NCBI RefSeq assembly: GCF_003674095.1
Contig: NZ_RDBF01000001.1
Span: forward strand, 372,001-436,000
Source: Aeromicrobium phragmitis
Lineage (GTDB): Bacteria; Actinomycetota; Actinomycetes; Propionibacteriales; Nocardioidaceae
Reading direction: 5' to 3'
Length of the DNA: 64,000 nt
The position numbers were made by a program, and so were the translations under genes. Of this stretch, positions 8,685 to 17,317 are shown piece after piece; the stretch's first letter is position 1, and each line of letters opens with the position of its first letter. The notes beneath the pieces were generated by a model, which worked only from the letters and a program-made list of their open reading frames with translations, was not told where the DNA came from and ran no database searches.

Positions 8685-9377
8685 GTGGACATTCCGGAGT
8701 TTTTCTCCCAGATGGCGGTCGACCTGTACACGCAGGACGGCACCGAGAAGACGGTCGAGCTCATCACGCAGTACGCGAAGTCCGCGATCGGCTGCGACGA
8801 CGCCGGCCTGTTGCTGGTCCATGCCCGGTCCCGCGTCGAGACGGCTGCGGCGACCTCGTCGCGCGTCCGGGTGTCCCACGAGCTTCAACTGACGCATGAC
8901 GAGGGGCCCTGCCTCGACGCACTGGAGGGCGGCGGCACGTACGTCTCCGACGACGTCGGCATCGACGAACGTTGGCCCGCGTGGGGACCTGCGGTCGCCG
9001 AGCTCGGCATCCGCAGCGTCGTCAGCGTACGTCTGGAGACCTCCGAACGACGCTACGGCTCGTTGAACCTCTACTCCGATCACGCCAAGGCGTTCAGCGA
9101 CGACGACCTCGCCGTCGCGGAGATCTTCGCTCGTCATGCCTCCGTTGCGGTGGCCTCGGCGCAGAGCGAGGAGGGCCTGCGCATCGCGATCGACGCGCGC
9201 AAGCTCATCGGTCAGGCGCAGGGCATCCTCATGGAGCGGTTCGACATCGACGGCGACCGGGCCTTCGACGTCCTGCGGCGCTACTCGCAGCACCACAACC
9301 GCAAGCTGCGCGAGGTAGCCGAGTGGGTCGTCGCCTACCGGCGCACCCCGCTGACCGAGTTCCCCGCCGACCGCTGA
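8685..9377 (+). CDS. GAF and ANTAR domain protein
   Basis: 230 residues. Residues ~25-155 form a GAF sensor domain (DEGPCLDALEGGGTY and YGSLNLYSDHAKAFSDDDLA are typical). Residues ~170-225 are an ANTAR RNA-binding domain (RKLIGQAQGILMERF, then FDVLRRYSQHHNRKLREVA). Such proteins bind paired hairpins in nascent RNA and act as antiterminators; the GAF domain would supply a small-molecule or redox signal. The GTG start at 8685 has a GCGGAGG ribosome site. The gene lies on the opposite strand between ligD and ku, converging on ku with a 6-nt gap. Which transcripts it binds is unknown. Confidence 0.85.
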   Translation: MDIPEFFSQMAVDLYTQDGTEKTVELITQYAKSAIGCDDAGLLLVHARSRVETAAATSSRVRVSHELQLTHDEGPCLDALEGGGTYVSDDVGIDERWPAWGPAVAELGIRSVVSVRLETSERRYGSLNLYSDHAKAFSDDDLAVAEIFARHASVAVASAQSEEGLRIAIDARKLIGQAQGILMERFDIDGDRAFDVLRRYSQHHNRKLREVAEWVVAYRRTPLTEFPADR

Positions 9378-9383
9378 CCGCGA

Positions 9384-10229
9384 TCAGCCGGACGCGCGCT
9401 TCTTGGGGCTGCTCGTCTTCTTCTTCGCCGCTCCGGACTTCTTCTTGCGGGCATCGACGCTCCGCTGCAGCGCTTCCATCAGGTCGACAACCTCGCCGCC
9501 CTCGTCCTCGTCCTCCTCGGTGACGCCGAACGTCTGCTCGGTATCGAGGGTGTCGCCCTGTTCGAGCTTGGCGTCGACGAGGGCGCGGAGCTGGACCTGG
9601 TAGTCGTCCTCGAACTCCGAGGTGTCGAGGTCGCCGGACAGCGACTCGACGAGCTGCCCGGCCATCTTCAGTTCCTTGTCGCTGATCTTCGTGTTCTTGT
9701 CGAGCACGTCGAACTCCGGTGCGCGCACCTCGTCGTCCCAGAGCAGCGTCTGCAGCACCATGGCCTTGTCCCGCACCCGCAGCGCCGCGAGCCGAGTCCG
9801 CTGGCGCAGGGCGAACTGCACGATCGCCACGCGGTCGGTCTCCTCGAGGGTGCGCCGCAGCAGCGTGTAGGGCTTGACCGCGCGCTCCTCCGGTTCCAGG
9901 TAGTAGCTGTTGTCGAGGCGCAGCGGGTCGATCTGGTCGGACGGGACGAACTCCACGACCTCGATCTCGCGACTCTTCTCGGCCGGCAGCGCGTCGATGT
10001 CGTCCTTGGTCAGCACGACGGTGTGCGTGCCGTCGTCGTACGCCTTGTCGATGTCCTTGTACGCGACGACCTTCTTGCACACCTCGCAACGGCGCTCATA
10101 CCGGATGCGGCCGCCGTCTTCGTTGTGGACCTGGTGGAGCGACAGGTCGTGGCTGCTCGTGGCGGAGTACAACTTGACCGGCACGTTCACGAGACCGAAG
10201 CTGATGGCGCCCTTCCAGATCGCACGCAT
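9384..10229 (-). CDS. ku: Non-homologous end joining protein Ku
   Basis: 281 residues, close to the usual size of bacterial Ku (about 270-320). MRAIWKGAISFGLVNVPVKL at the start and YERRCEVCKKVVAYKDIDKAYDDG are Ku-core signatures, as are KPYTLLRRTLEE and LQTLLWDDEVR. The homodimer forms a ring on DNA ends and recruits LigD. The C-terminus is a Lys-rich tail (RKKKSGAAKKK), the extension that in mycobacterial-type Ku helps DNA binding and threading. It is on the same strand as ligD but separated from it by the GAF-ANTAR gene. Confidence 0.95.
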   Translation of the reverse strand: MRAIWKGAISFGLVNVPVKLYSATSSHDLSLHQVHNEDGGRIRYERRCEVCKKVVAYKDIDKAYDDGTHTVVLTKDDIDALPAEKSREIEVVEFVPSDQIDPLRLDNSYYLEPEERAVKPYTLLRRTLEETDRVAIVQFALRQRTRLAALRVRDKAMVLQTLLWDDEVRAPEFDVLDKNTKISDKELKMAGQLVESLSGDLDTSEFEDDYQVQLRALVDAKLEQGDTLDTEQTFGVTEEDEDEGGEVVDLMEALQRSVDARKKKSGAAKKKTSSPKKRASG

Positions 10230-10279
10230 GGCTTCAGTATCGACGCCCGCGGCGCCGGGCGCCAGCGTTCACGGCGGGG

Positions 10280-10612
10280 TCAGGCGCTGGCGGCGAGCTC
10301 GGCCCGCTCGGGATCGAGCAGGCCGCGGCGCTCCGCCCACACGTCGAACACGATGGTGAACAGCGGCGGGATGGCGGCGAACAGTCCCCACAGCAGTACC
10401 GGCACCGACCAGTCGAAGATGCGCCACGCGACGAGCGTCACGAGGCAGTAGAGGACGAACAGACCGCCGTGGATCGGGCCGAAGATCTGCACGCCGAGCT
10501 CGGTGGTCTCGGGAACGTACTTGATGTACATCCCGACGAGCAGACCGGTCCAGGAGATCGCCTCGGCGATCGCGACGGTGCGGAAAAGGCGGCGGACGAC
10601 CACGGGGTTCAC
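10280..10612 (-). CDS. DUF3817 integral membrane protein
   Basis: 110 residues with three predicted membrane helices (AIAEAISWTGLLVGMYIKY; GGLFVLYCLVTLVAWRIF; VPVLLWGLFAAIPPLFTIVF), consistent with the actinobacterial DUF3817 family, including the E-A-I-S-W motif and the IFGPIHGG segment. Function unknown. The GTG at 10612 is chosen because the family starts just before VVRRLFRTVAIAE and because TAGGCT at 10620-10625 sits 7 nt upstream, a leaderless-type promoter. It is divergent from the ACT-domain gene. Confidence 0.8.
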   Translation of the reverse strand: MNPVVVRRLFRTVAIAEAISWTGLLVGMYIKYVPETTELGVQIFGPIHGGLFVLYCLVTLVAWRIFDWSVPVLLWGLFAAIPPLFTIVFDVWAERRGLLDPERAELAASA

Positions 10613-10691
10613 GCCGCCGAGCCTATCGGGGCAGTTCAATCCGCCCGGTGGTGTTACCGCGGCGCAATATGTTTGTGGGAACAATGGGGGC

Positions 10692-11351
10692 ATGGCATTC
10701 CACCTGCGCGTCGAGCTCCCGGACGTTCCCGGCTCACTCGGCGCCCTGGCGACCGCACTCGGTAGTGCGGGCGCCGACATCGAGGCCATCGAGATCGTCG
10801 AACATCGCCATGACGGCTTCGCGGTCGACGACGTGCTCCTCGAACTACCGCCCAGTGTCATGCCCGACGCGCTCATCACCGCCTGTCACGCTCTCGACGG
10901 CGTGCGCGTGCACTGGATCTCGCGGTACGCCGCCGGCGTGAACCTCAGCATGGATCTCGAGGCGGTCGAGGCGTTCACGTCCGAGCCCGCTAAGGCGCTC
11001 AAGCAGTTCATCGACTTCGTGCCGGCGACGTTCCGCACCGACTGGGCGATGGCGCTCATCCGCGACATGGGCCGCGCCCGGACCGTCTACGCCTCGGCCT
11101 CCGCCCCCGAGCTGGTGCCGGCCGCCGACGACTGGCTCGACCTCGACGCCGCCCGCCGGCTCGACGACGTGACCGAGTGGGACTCGATGGTGCTGGCCGG
11201 AGCCCCCGGGCGGTTGCGCCGGGGTCAGCGCTTCGTCGTGGTGGCGGGGCGGCACGGTGGCCCGGAGTTCCTCCAGTCCGAGGTCGCGCGCCTCGGCCAC
11301 ATGACCTCCCTCGCGGCCTCGGTCCAGGACAACGAGACCGTCGACTGGTGA
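10692..11351 (+). CDS. ACT-domain amino-acid-binding protein
   Basis: 219 residues. Residues 1-~75 are an ACT domain (LRVELPDVPGSLGALATALG, then ADIEAIEIVEH), the small-molecule sensor of amino-acid metabolism, followed by a second region (residues ~80-219) of unclear fold. There is no catalytic domain, so a regulatory or sensing role is likely; the ligand is unknown. ATG 10692 is chosen because the ACT strand begins immediately after it and a G-rich stretch precedes it. The gene is short of any obvious operon partner; LysE follows 96 nt later, which is compatible with amino-acid homeostasis but does not prove it. Confidence 0.75.
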   Translation: MAFHLRVELPDVPGSLGALATALGSAGADIEAIEIVEHRHDGFAVDDVLLELPPSVMPDALITACHALDGVRVHWISRYAAGVNLSMDLEAVEAFTSEPAKALKQFIDFVPATFRTDWAMALIRDMGRARTVYASASAPELVPAADDWLDLDAARRLDDVTEWDSMVLAGAPGRLRRGQRFVVVAGRHGGPEFLQSEVARLGHMTSLAASVQDNETVDW

Positions 11352-11447
11352 CGTCCATCGAACGCGACGGCTGAATCTCGCCAGACAGCGGCGCGCGGGC
11401 CTTCCAGGCTCTTGGGACGTGAGATCCCCAAGGAAAGCCCCGCGCCG

Positions 11448-12074
11448 ATGAGTCTCGAGACCGTCATCGCGCTGCTCGTCTTCCTCTTTCCCCTCGCGTA
11501 CAGCCCGGGACCGGGAAACGCGTTCTTCGCTGCGCTCGCCGCGGCGGCCGGGATGCGGGCAGCGGTTCCGGCGCTCGTCGGCTACCACGCAGCCACCCTC
11601 GGCGTGACCGCGCTGATCGGCATGGGTGTCGGGACGACCATCGTGCACCGGCCCGCCGCGAGCAATCTGCTCTTCGCGATGGGGAGCGCCTACGTGCTGT
11701 GGCTGGCGGTGACCTTCGTCCGGCACCCCCTCACCGTGACGTCCGGCAACAACGGTCCGCTCCCGCGGGAACGACGAGCAGGCTTCTGGACCGGGGCGGT
11801 CGTCCTGCTGCTCAACCCGAAGGCCTACTCGATCATCGCCGCCATGTTCGCGCAGTTCCTGGCCACTCCAGGCAGCGCCGACCGTTCCGCCGTCATCGCC
11901 ATCGCGGTGATCTTCACGCTGAACAACCTCGTCGCCTTCCTCGTGTGGGCGTCGGGTGGGCGCGCCCTGTCGACGGTGCTCGGAGCGAGTCGGTACCAGC
12001 GCGTGCTCTCCTACGTCTTCGCCGCGGCGCTCGTCGGCGTTGCCGCGTGGATGTCACTTCCGCTGTTCACGTAG
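11448..12074 (+). CDS. LysE/RhtB family amino-acid exporter
   Basis: 208 residues with about six membrane helices. The N-terminus (LFPLAYSPGPGNAFFAALAA) carries the S-P-G-P motif of the LysE/RhtB superfamily, and FWTGAVVLLLNPKAYSIIAA contains the conserved N-P-K. Members export amino acids such as lysine, homoserine or threonine. ATG 11448 is chosen for the AAGGAAAG ribosome site about 10 nt upstream; an earlier in-frame GTG at 11412 would add 12 polar residues. No riboswitch is visible in the 96-nt leader. The substrate is not predictable from sequence. Confidence 0.85.
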   Translation: MSLETVIALLVFLFPLAYSPGPGNAFFAALAAAAGMRAAVPALVGYHAATLGVTALIGMGVGTTIVHRPAASNLLFAMGSAYVLWLAVTFVRHPLTVTSGNNGPLPRERRAGFWTGAVVLLLNPKAYSIIAAMFAQFLATPGSADRSAVIAIAVIFTLNNLVAFLVWASGGRALSTVLGASRYQRVLSYVFAAALVGVAAWMSLPLFT

Positions 12075-12089
12075 TCCGAGCGAGACGCG

Positions 12090-12983
12090 TCACTTCGTGG
12101 CGTCCGTCATGGGCACGTGGCTGTGGTGATAGCGGCCGAGCGCATCCACCTCGGCCTCCAGGCGCGGCACCGTGCGGCTGGTCAGCCGCCGGATGTACGG
12201 CCACGTGGCGGGGGAGTTGACGAACGCCTTGGACCAGTTGGCGACGAGCACACCCTTGGGCACGTACACCCGCGACTTGCGCTTGAGGAATCCGCGCAGG
12301 ATGTGCTCCACGCACTCCTCGACCGTGGTGGTGCTGTTGGCCGGATACGGAAGCCTGCCGCGGATGGCCTTGAAGGTCGGCAGGTCCGCCTCCGCGCCGC
12401 GGACGATGTCGGTGTCGATCCACGACGGATGGCAGACGCCGACCTTGATGCCGAGGTGTGCGACCTCCTGGCGGGTGGCCAGCGCGAGCGACTCGCAGCC
12501 GGCCTTGCTCGCCGCGTACGGGGCGAGCCCGGCGATGCTGGTGAAACCGGCGAGCGAGGAGACGGCGAGGGCGTATCCGCGGGTCTTCTGCAGATGGGGG
12601 ATGCTGTGCTTGAGAGTGCGGAAGACGCCGTTGAGGTTGATGTCGACGACCCGCTCGAAGGCGGCGTCGTCGATCTGCCGGACCGTGCCGTACGACGCGA
12701 TCCCGGCGTTGGCCAGCACGTAGTCGAGCCGGCCGAAGTGGGCGGCGGCCGCATCGATGGCGTCCTTGACGGCCGCGCTGTCGCGCACGTCGGCCTCCCA
12801 CCAGGCGGCGCCGTCGCCCAGTTCATCGGCGAGTTCGGCGAGCAGATCGGCCTCCAGACCGACGAGGGCGACGCGACCCCCGTGAGCGACGAAACCGCGG
12901 GCGGTATGGGCACCGATGCCGCGGGCGGCACCGGTGATGAGGGCGACTTTGCCGTGGAACGACGAGGGGGTCAGTGAGGCCAT
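12090..12983 (-). CDS. Short-chain dehydrogenase/reductase
   Basis: 297 residues with the classical SDR plan: ITGAARGIGAHTA near residue 20 (the G-x3-G-x-G dinucleotide site), NAGIASYG near 90, and the catalytic Ser and YAASK (Tyr-x3-Lys) around 140-160. The first strand is followed by an acidic residue (GLEADLL), which favours NAD(H). The C-terminal 70 residues (RLTSRTVPRLEAEVDALGRY) extend the core, as in actinobacterial SDRs acting on lipophilic alcohols or ketones. ATG 12983 is preferred over TTG 12992 because TATCTT (12991-12996) lies 7 nt upstream. A 13-bp palindrome, ATACCGGCGGTAT at 12994-13006, overlaps that promoter. Confidence 0.85.
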   Translation of the reverse strand: MASLTPSSFHGKVALITGAARGIGAHTARGFVAHGGRVALVGLEADLLAELADELGDGAAWWEADVRDSAAVKDAIDAAAAHFGRLDYVLANAGIASYGTVRQIDDAAFERVVDINLNGVFRTLKHSIPHLQKTRGYALAVSSLAGFTSIAGLAPYAASKAGCESLALATRQEVAHLGIKVGVCHPSWIDTDIVRGAEADLPTFKAIRGRLPYPANSTTTVEECVEHILRGFLKRKSRVYVPKGVLVANWSKAFVNSPATWPYIRRLTSRTVPRLEAEVDALGRYHHSHVPMTDATK

Positions 12984-13126
12984 GGCGATCAAGATACCGG
13001 CGGTATGTGAAATTTGCCACTGGCGATGTCACATTCGCACTGAAAGGTCGCCGCTCGGGCGCCACATGACGAGACGGGGATCTCACTGGGTGGTCAGTGG
13101 GGCGATTCGCCGCTAACGTTCGCCGG

Positions 13127-14662
13127 GTGAAGATCGGAATCGTCACCGAGTCGGCCGCCGGCGAGACACGCGTGTCCGCGACCCCGGCGACCGTGATCCA
13201 ACTCCTCAAGCTGGGGTACGACGTCGTCGTCGAGTCCGGCGCGGGTGCCCGCGCCAGCTTCACCGACGACGCCTACGCGGACGCCGGAGCCACCGTCGTG
13301 GCCCCGGACGAGGCGTGGGCGAGCGACGTCGTGCTCAAGGTCAACGCGCCCGATGACGAGGAGATCGCCCGCCTGCGTGACGGCGCGACGCTCATCAGCC
13401 TGCTGAGTCCGGGCCTCAACCCCGAGCTCGTGGAGAAGCTCGCCGCCCGGCCGATCACGGCGTTGGCGATGGACGCGGTGCCGCGCATCTCGCGCGCCCA
13501 GTCGATGGACGTGCTCAGCTCCATGGCGAACATCGCGGGGTACCGCGCCGTCGTCGAAGCCGCCCACGAGTTCGGACGCTTCTTCACCGGCCAGGTCACC
13601 GCCGCCGGCAAGGTGCCGCCCGCGAAGGTGCTCGTCGCCGGCGCGGGCGTTGCCGGTCTCGCGGCGATCGGCGCAGCGAGCAGCCTCGGGGCGATCGTGC
13701 GGGCCACCGACCCCCGTCCTGAGGTCGCCGACCAGGTGAAGTCGATCGGCGGCGAGTACCTCGCGGTCGAGGTCGAGGAGCAGATGGAGTCCTCGGACGG
13801 TTATGCGAAGGCGACCAGCGAGGCCTACGACCGGCGCGCCGCGGAAATCTACTCCGAGCAGGCCCAAGACGTCGACATCATCATCACCACCGCCCTCATC
13901 CCCGGCCGCGCCGCGCCGCGCCTCATCACCGCCGCCGACGTCGCCTCGATGAAGCCCGGCAGCGTCATCGTCGACATGGCCGCGGCGCAGGGCGGCAACG
14001 TCGAGGGTTCGGTCCCCGGTGAGAAGGTCGTGACCGACAACGGCGTCATCATCCTCGGCTACACCGATCTCGCCGGCCGCCTGCCCACGCAGGCCTCGCA
14101 GTTGTACGGCACCAACCTCGTCAACCTGCTCAAGCTGCTGACGCCGGGCAAGGACGGCGAGCTCGTCCTCGACTTCGACGACGTCGTGCAGCGTGCCGTC
14201 ACCGTCGCGCGTGACGGCGAGAAACTGTGGCCACCACCCCCGGTCCAGGTGTCGGCGGCACCCGCCGCCGCACCGGCCGTGGCCGAGCCGGTGGAGAAGA
14301 AGGAGCCGAGGAAGCTCACCGAGCGCGGCCGGATCGTGGCCGTGGCCGCGGCGGCGGCGGTCCTGTTCGGGCTGATCGCGATCTCGCCGGCGGCACTCCA
14401 GGGACACCTGGTGGTCTTCGCGCTGGCCGTCGTGGTCGGTTTCTACGTGATCGGCAACGTCCACCATGCGCTGCACACGCCGCTGATGTCGGTGACCAAC
14501 GCGATCTCGAGCATCATCATCGTCGGCGCGCTGCTGCAGATCGGTAGTGATGACGCGGTGATCACCACGATCTCGTTCGTGGCGGTCCTGCTCGCCAGCA
14601 TCAACATCTTCGGTGGCTTCGCGGTGACCCGCCGCATGCTCGCCATGTTCTCGCGGTCCTGA
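13127..14662 (+). CDS. pntA: NAD(P) transhydrogenase subunit alpha
   Basis: 511 residues, E. coli-type fused alpha subunit. The N-terminal NAD(H)-binding domain I carries [19 protein letters not shown] and the Rossmann motif [20 protein letters not shown] near 170, ending near residue 380. A linker rich in Pro/Ala/Glu/Lys leads to about four membrane helices (~400-505) including [20 protein letters not shown]. With PntB it couples hydride transfer between NADH and NADP+ to proton flow across the membrane, supplying NADPH. The GTG at 13127 starts directly at the first strand, 7 nt after a TAACGT -10 box; an upstream GTG at 13097 is unlikely. Confidence 0.92.
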   Translation: MKIGIVTESAAGETRVSATPATVIQLLKLGYDVVVESGAGARASFTDDAYADAGATVVAPDEAWASDVVLKVNAPDDEEIARLRDGATLISLLSPGLNPELVEKLAARPITALAMDAVPRISRAQSMDVLSSMANIAGYRAVVEAAHEFGRFFTGQVTAAGKVPPAKVLVAGAGVAGLAAIGAASSLGAIVRATDPRPEVADQVKSIGGEYLAVEVEEQMESSDGYAKATSEAYDRRAAEIYSEQAQDVDIIITTALIPGRAAPRLITAADVASMKPGSVIVDMAAAQGGNVEGSVPGEKVVTDNGVIILGYTDLAGRLPTQASQLYGTNLVNLLKLLTPGKDGELVLDFDDVVQRAVTVARDGEKLWPPPPVQVSAAPAAAPAVAEPVEKKEPRKLTERGRIVAVAAAAAVLFGLIAISPAALQGHLVVFALAVVVGFYVIGNVHHALHTPLMSVTNAISSIIIVGALLQIGSDDAVITTISFVAVLLASINIFGGFAVTRRMLAMFSRS

Positions 14663-14679
14663 AAGAAGAGCTGATCACC

Positions 14680-16101
14680 ATGTTGTCCATCGAGACTGCC
14701 GTGTCCGCTGCGTACGTCGTCGCGGCGCTCCTGTTCATCCTGGCGCTCGCCGGTCTGTCGAAGCACGAGACGGCCAAGGCCGGCAACACGTTCGGCATCC
14801 TCGGCATGAGCGTCGCCCTGGTCGCGACGATCGCGGTCGTCGCCGACGACGGCCTGCGGACCACCGGGTTGATCCTGCTGATCGCGGCCATCGTCATCGG
14901 CGCGGCGATCGGTCTGTGGCGCGCCCGCGTCGTCGAGATGACCGGGATGCCGGAGCTGATCGCCCTGTTGCACAGCTTCGTCGGCGCGGCCGCTGTCATG
15001 GTCGGCTGGAACCGGTACCTGCACGTGGAGGCACACCCCGACGGGCCCGCCGCTCGTGCGCTCGACGCGATCGGCCTGCTCGGCATCCACGCCGCCGAGG
15101 TCTCCATCAGCGTGTTCATCGGCGCGGTCACGCTGACCGGCTCGATCGTGGCGTTCCTCAAGCTGTCGGCCCGGATCTCGTCCTCGCCGATGATGCTGCC
15201 GGGCAAGAACGCCCTCAACATCGGCGCACTCGCCGCGTTCGTGGCGCTCACCGCATGGTTCGTGGTGTCGCCCTCGTTGTGGCTCCTGCTCGTCATCACG
15301 GCCCTCGCCCTGGCGCTGGGGTGGCATCTGGTCGCTTCGATCGGCGGCGGCGACATGCCGGTCGTGGTCTCGATGCTCAACAGCTACTCCGGCTGGGCAG
15401 CTGCCGCCCTGGGCTTCTTGCTGCGCAACGACCTGCTGATCATCGTCGGTGCGCTCGTCGGTTCCTCGGGTGCGTTCCTGTCCTACATCATGTGCAAGGG
15501 GATGAACCGCTCGTTCCTCTCCGTCATCGCCGGCGGTTTCGGCATGGAGGCCCCGGCCTCCGGTGGCGAGGAGCAGGGCGAGCACCGTGAAGTGCAGGCC
15601 GATGAGGTCGCCGAGATGCTGACCGGAGCCAGCTCGGTGATCATCACCCCCGGCTACGGCATGGCCGTCGCGCAGGCGCAGTATCCCGTCGCCGAACTCA
15701 CCGCGAAACTCCGCGCGAAGGGCATCGACGTCCGGTTCGGCATCCACCCGGTCGCCGGTCGCCTACCGGGCCACATGAACGTGCTGCTCGCCGAGGCGAA
15801 GGTGCCGTACGACATCGTCCTGGAGATGGACGAGATCAACGATGACTTCGCCGACACCTCGGTCGTCCTCGTGATCGGTGCGAACGACACCGTCAACCCG
15901 GCGGCGTCGGAGGACCCGAGCAGCCCCATCGCCGGCATGCCCGTGCTGCACGTGTGGGAGGCCGAGAACGTCGTGGTGTTCAAGCGCTCGATGGCCGCCG
16001 GCTACGCGGGCGTGCAGAACCCGCTGTTCTTCCGCGAGAACACTCAGATGCTCTTCGGTGACGCCAAAGACCGCGTCGACGACATCATCCGCGCCCTCTG
16101 A
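14680..16101 (+). CDS. pntB: NAD(P) transhydrogenase subunit beta
   Basis: 473 residues. Roughly nine membrane helices fill residues 1-~280 (including [20 protein letters not shown] and [20 protein letters not shown]). The cytoplasmic NADP(H)-binding domain III follows, with [17 protein letters not shown] near 325, [18 protein letters not shown] and [14 protein letters not shown]. It begins 17 nt after pntA, with an AAGAAGAG ribosome site, and forms the proton-translocating transhydrogenase with PntA. An inverted-repeat element begins 8 nt past the stop and may act as the terminator. Confidence 0.93.
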   Translation: MLSIETAVSAAYVVAALLFILALAGLSKHETAKAGNTFGILGMSVALVATIAVVADDGLRTTGLILLIAAIVIGAAIGLWRARVVEMTGMPELIALLHSFVGAAAVMVGWNRYLHVEAHPDGPAARALDAIGLLGIHAAEVSISVFIGAVTLTGSIVAFLKLSARISSSPMMLPGKNALNIGALAAFVALTAWFVVSPSLWLLLVITALALALGWHLVASIGGGDMPVVVSMLNSYSGWAAAALGFLLRNDLLIIVGALVGSSGAFLSYIMCKGMNRSFLSVIAGGFGMEAPASGGEEQGEHREVQADEVAEMLTGASSVIITPGYGMAVAQAQYPVAELTAKLRAKGIDVRFGIHPVAGRLPGHMNVLLAEAKVPYDIVLEMDEINDDFADTSVVLVIGANDTVNPAASEDPSSPIAGMPVLHVWEAENVVVFKRSMAAGYAGVQNPLFFRENTQMLFGDAKDRVDDIIRAL

Positions 16102-16108
16102 GCCCGCA

Positions 16109-16241
16109 GGTGGTCGAGTAGGCCCGAGGAACGAGGGCCGTATCGAGACCACGTGAGGTGACGTGGTCTCGCTCCATCGCGGCTATGCCCTTGGTGCGAT
16201 GGCTCCATGTCGGTCGCTGAGCGACCTCCTACTCGACCACC
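16109..16241. repeat. GGTGGTCGAGTAG inverted-repeat element, copy 1
   Basis: Outer arms GGTGGTCGAGTAG (16109-16121) and CTACTCGACCACC (16229-16241) are perfect reverse complements. Inside, a CGTATCGAGACCACGT segment is followed by ACGTGGTCTC, a second nested inverted repeat. The same arms recur in copy 2, 14 nt downstream, and once more near 62739, so this is a dispersed intergenic family in this genome. No reading frame is present. Confidence 0.85.
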
Positions 16242-16254
16242 TAGGTGAGTTGTA

Positions 16255-16353
16255 GGTGGTCGAGTAGCGACCGAGGGACGAGGGAGCGTATCGAGACCAG
16301 GTGACGTGACGTGGTCTCGATACGGCTCCGCAAGCTCCGCCTACTCGACCACC
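16255..16353. repeat. GGTGGTCGAGTAG inverted-repeat element, copy 2
   Basis: A near-symmetrical 99-bp palindrome. The outer arms are 16255-16267 and 16341-16353, identical to copy 1, and the inner perfect arms are CGTATCGAGACCA (16287-16299) and TGGTCTCGATACG (16312-16324). It lies between the convergent pntB and SRPBCC genes, with copy 1 immediately before it, and could form a long hairpin acting as a transcription barrier. Confidence 0.85.
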
Positions 16354-16360
16354 GATGGGG

Positions 16361-16879
16361 TTAGCTGGGCGTGGCGAGGCGGTCGGCGATGGCGACGTAG
16401 TGGTCGCGCATCGCCGGGTAGTAGTCGTCCCAGTCGACGGCGGCCGGGTCGGCTCCGGTCTCGGCGGCCACGAGGCGGTCGAGGTAGTACTCCCAACCCG
16501 GTCCCGTGTTCTCGAGGGTGGAGACGTCGTCGATGACCTGGGACATGGTGAGTGTTGTGACGCCGGCGTCCTCGCGGAGCTCGAGCGTCAGATACCAGGC
16601 TCCGAAGTCGTCGACGGCGTCGATGCGCAGCAGGCGCGGCGGTTCGCACGCGCGGATCTCGTAACGCGACGGCGGAATGTCCTCGCCCTCGGCGTTCATG
16701 GTGAACGTGACGAAGCCGTCGGCCGGGTCGCCGGTCCACGTGCCGATCCACCGCTCGAGGCGTTCGGACTCGGTGACGGCGGCCCATACGTCGTCGATGG
16801 GCGCGCGGAAGGTGCGCTCCCAGACGAGGGCGTCGGTGGTGCCGCGACGCTCGTGGCGGCCGGTGGGGGTGGCGGTCAT
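16361..16879 (-). CDS. SRPBCC/AHSA1-like domain protein
   Basis: 172 residues of the START-like SRPBCC fold used by Aha1-type ligand-binding proteins: LVWERTFRAPIDDVWAAVTE at the first strand-helix, RLERWIGTWTGDP, and SRYEIRACEPPRLLRIDAVDD. The C-terminal helix (GWEYYLDRLVAAETG) closes the hydrophobic pocket. Ligand unknown. It overlaps the upstream ArsR gene by 4 nt (ATGA), so the two are translationally coupled. ArsR-SRPBCC pairs are common in actinobacteria and the ArsR protein normally represses the operon. Confidence 0.85.
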   Translation of the reverse strand: MTATPTGRHERRGTTDALVWERTFRAPIDDVWAAVTESERLERWIGTWTGDPADGFVTFTMNAEGEDIPPSRYEIRACEPPRLLRIDAVDDFGAWYLTLELREDAGVTTLTMSQVIDDVSTLENTGPGWEYYLDRLVAAETGADPAAVDWDDYYPAMRDHYVAIADRLATPS

Positions 16880-17241
16880 GCGGTGTTCTCCTGGTGGTGG
16901 TTGGGCGTGGCCGCGGCGCGGCGGCGGTCGCGGGTCGTGCGACGCACCTCGGTAGCGAGGGCATCGAGATGGTGCTCGGTGATCGGGGCGCGTCGTTCCA
17001 GATGCGAGACGAAGGTCCGCACCTCCGTGAGCGGTTCAGTACGCAGCCGGTAGTGCCGCTCGCGTCCCCGCTCGTCCGCCTCGACCAGTCCCGCGTCGGT
17101 CAGCACCCGAAGGTGCCGGCTGATCGCCGGACGCGACACGGGGTGCTCGCCGGCGAGGTCGACGACCCGCGCCGGCCCCCCGGACAACTGCACCAGCAGC
17201 TCCCGGCGTACCGGGTCGGCGATGGCGGCGAACACGTCCAT
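16876..17241 (-). CDS. ArsR-family transcriptional repressor
   Basis: 121 residues with a winged helix-turn-helix: VFAAIADPVRRELLVQLSGG, then HPVSRPAISRHLRVLTDAGL as the recognition helix and the wing RGRERHYRLR. The Cys metal-site motif (ELCVCDL) of metal-sensing ArsR proteins is absent, so this belongs to the non-metal branch that accompanies SRPBCC proteins. The ATG at 17241 has no ribosome site but a TACGTT -10 box 6 nt upstream, and a palindromic operator covers that box, which indicates autorepression. Confidence 0.88.
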   Translation of the reverse strand: MDVFAAIADPVRRELLVQLSGGPARVVDLAGEHPVSRPAISRHLRVLTDAGLVEADERGRERHYRLRTEPLTEVRTFVSHLERRAPITEHHLDALATEVRRTTRDRRRAAATPNHHQENTA

Positions 17242-17247
17242 GGGGAA

Positions 17248-17266
17248 AACGTAACCGATCAGTTAC
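17248..17266 (-). promoter_or_regulatory. ArsR operator overlapping leaderless promoter
   Basis: GTAACCGATCAGTTAC at 17251-17266 is a 16-bp palindrome with a single mismatched pair centred on GATC, of the type bound by ArsR repressors. The -10 box TACGTT (minus strand, 17248-17253) overlaps its left arm and ends 6 nt before the arsR ATG. Binding would block the promoter of arsR and the coupled SRPBCC gene. Confidence 0.7.
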
Positions 17267-17317
17267 CAATCGCGCAAGGGTCGACGCCCGGCGAGGTTCG
17301 GTGAGAATCCGGGGTGG

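Noticed and set aside
11352-11447. Possible riboswitch in front of the LysE exporter
   Set aside because: The 96-nt leader is too short for lysine or other known amino-acid aptamers, and no conserved aptamer segments are visible.
13094-15747. Long minus-strand open frames opposite pntA and pntB
   Set aside because: Their translations are Arg/Gly/His-rich with no recognisable motif, while the plus-strand frames encode clear transhydrogenase subunits.
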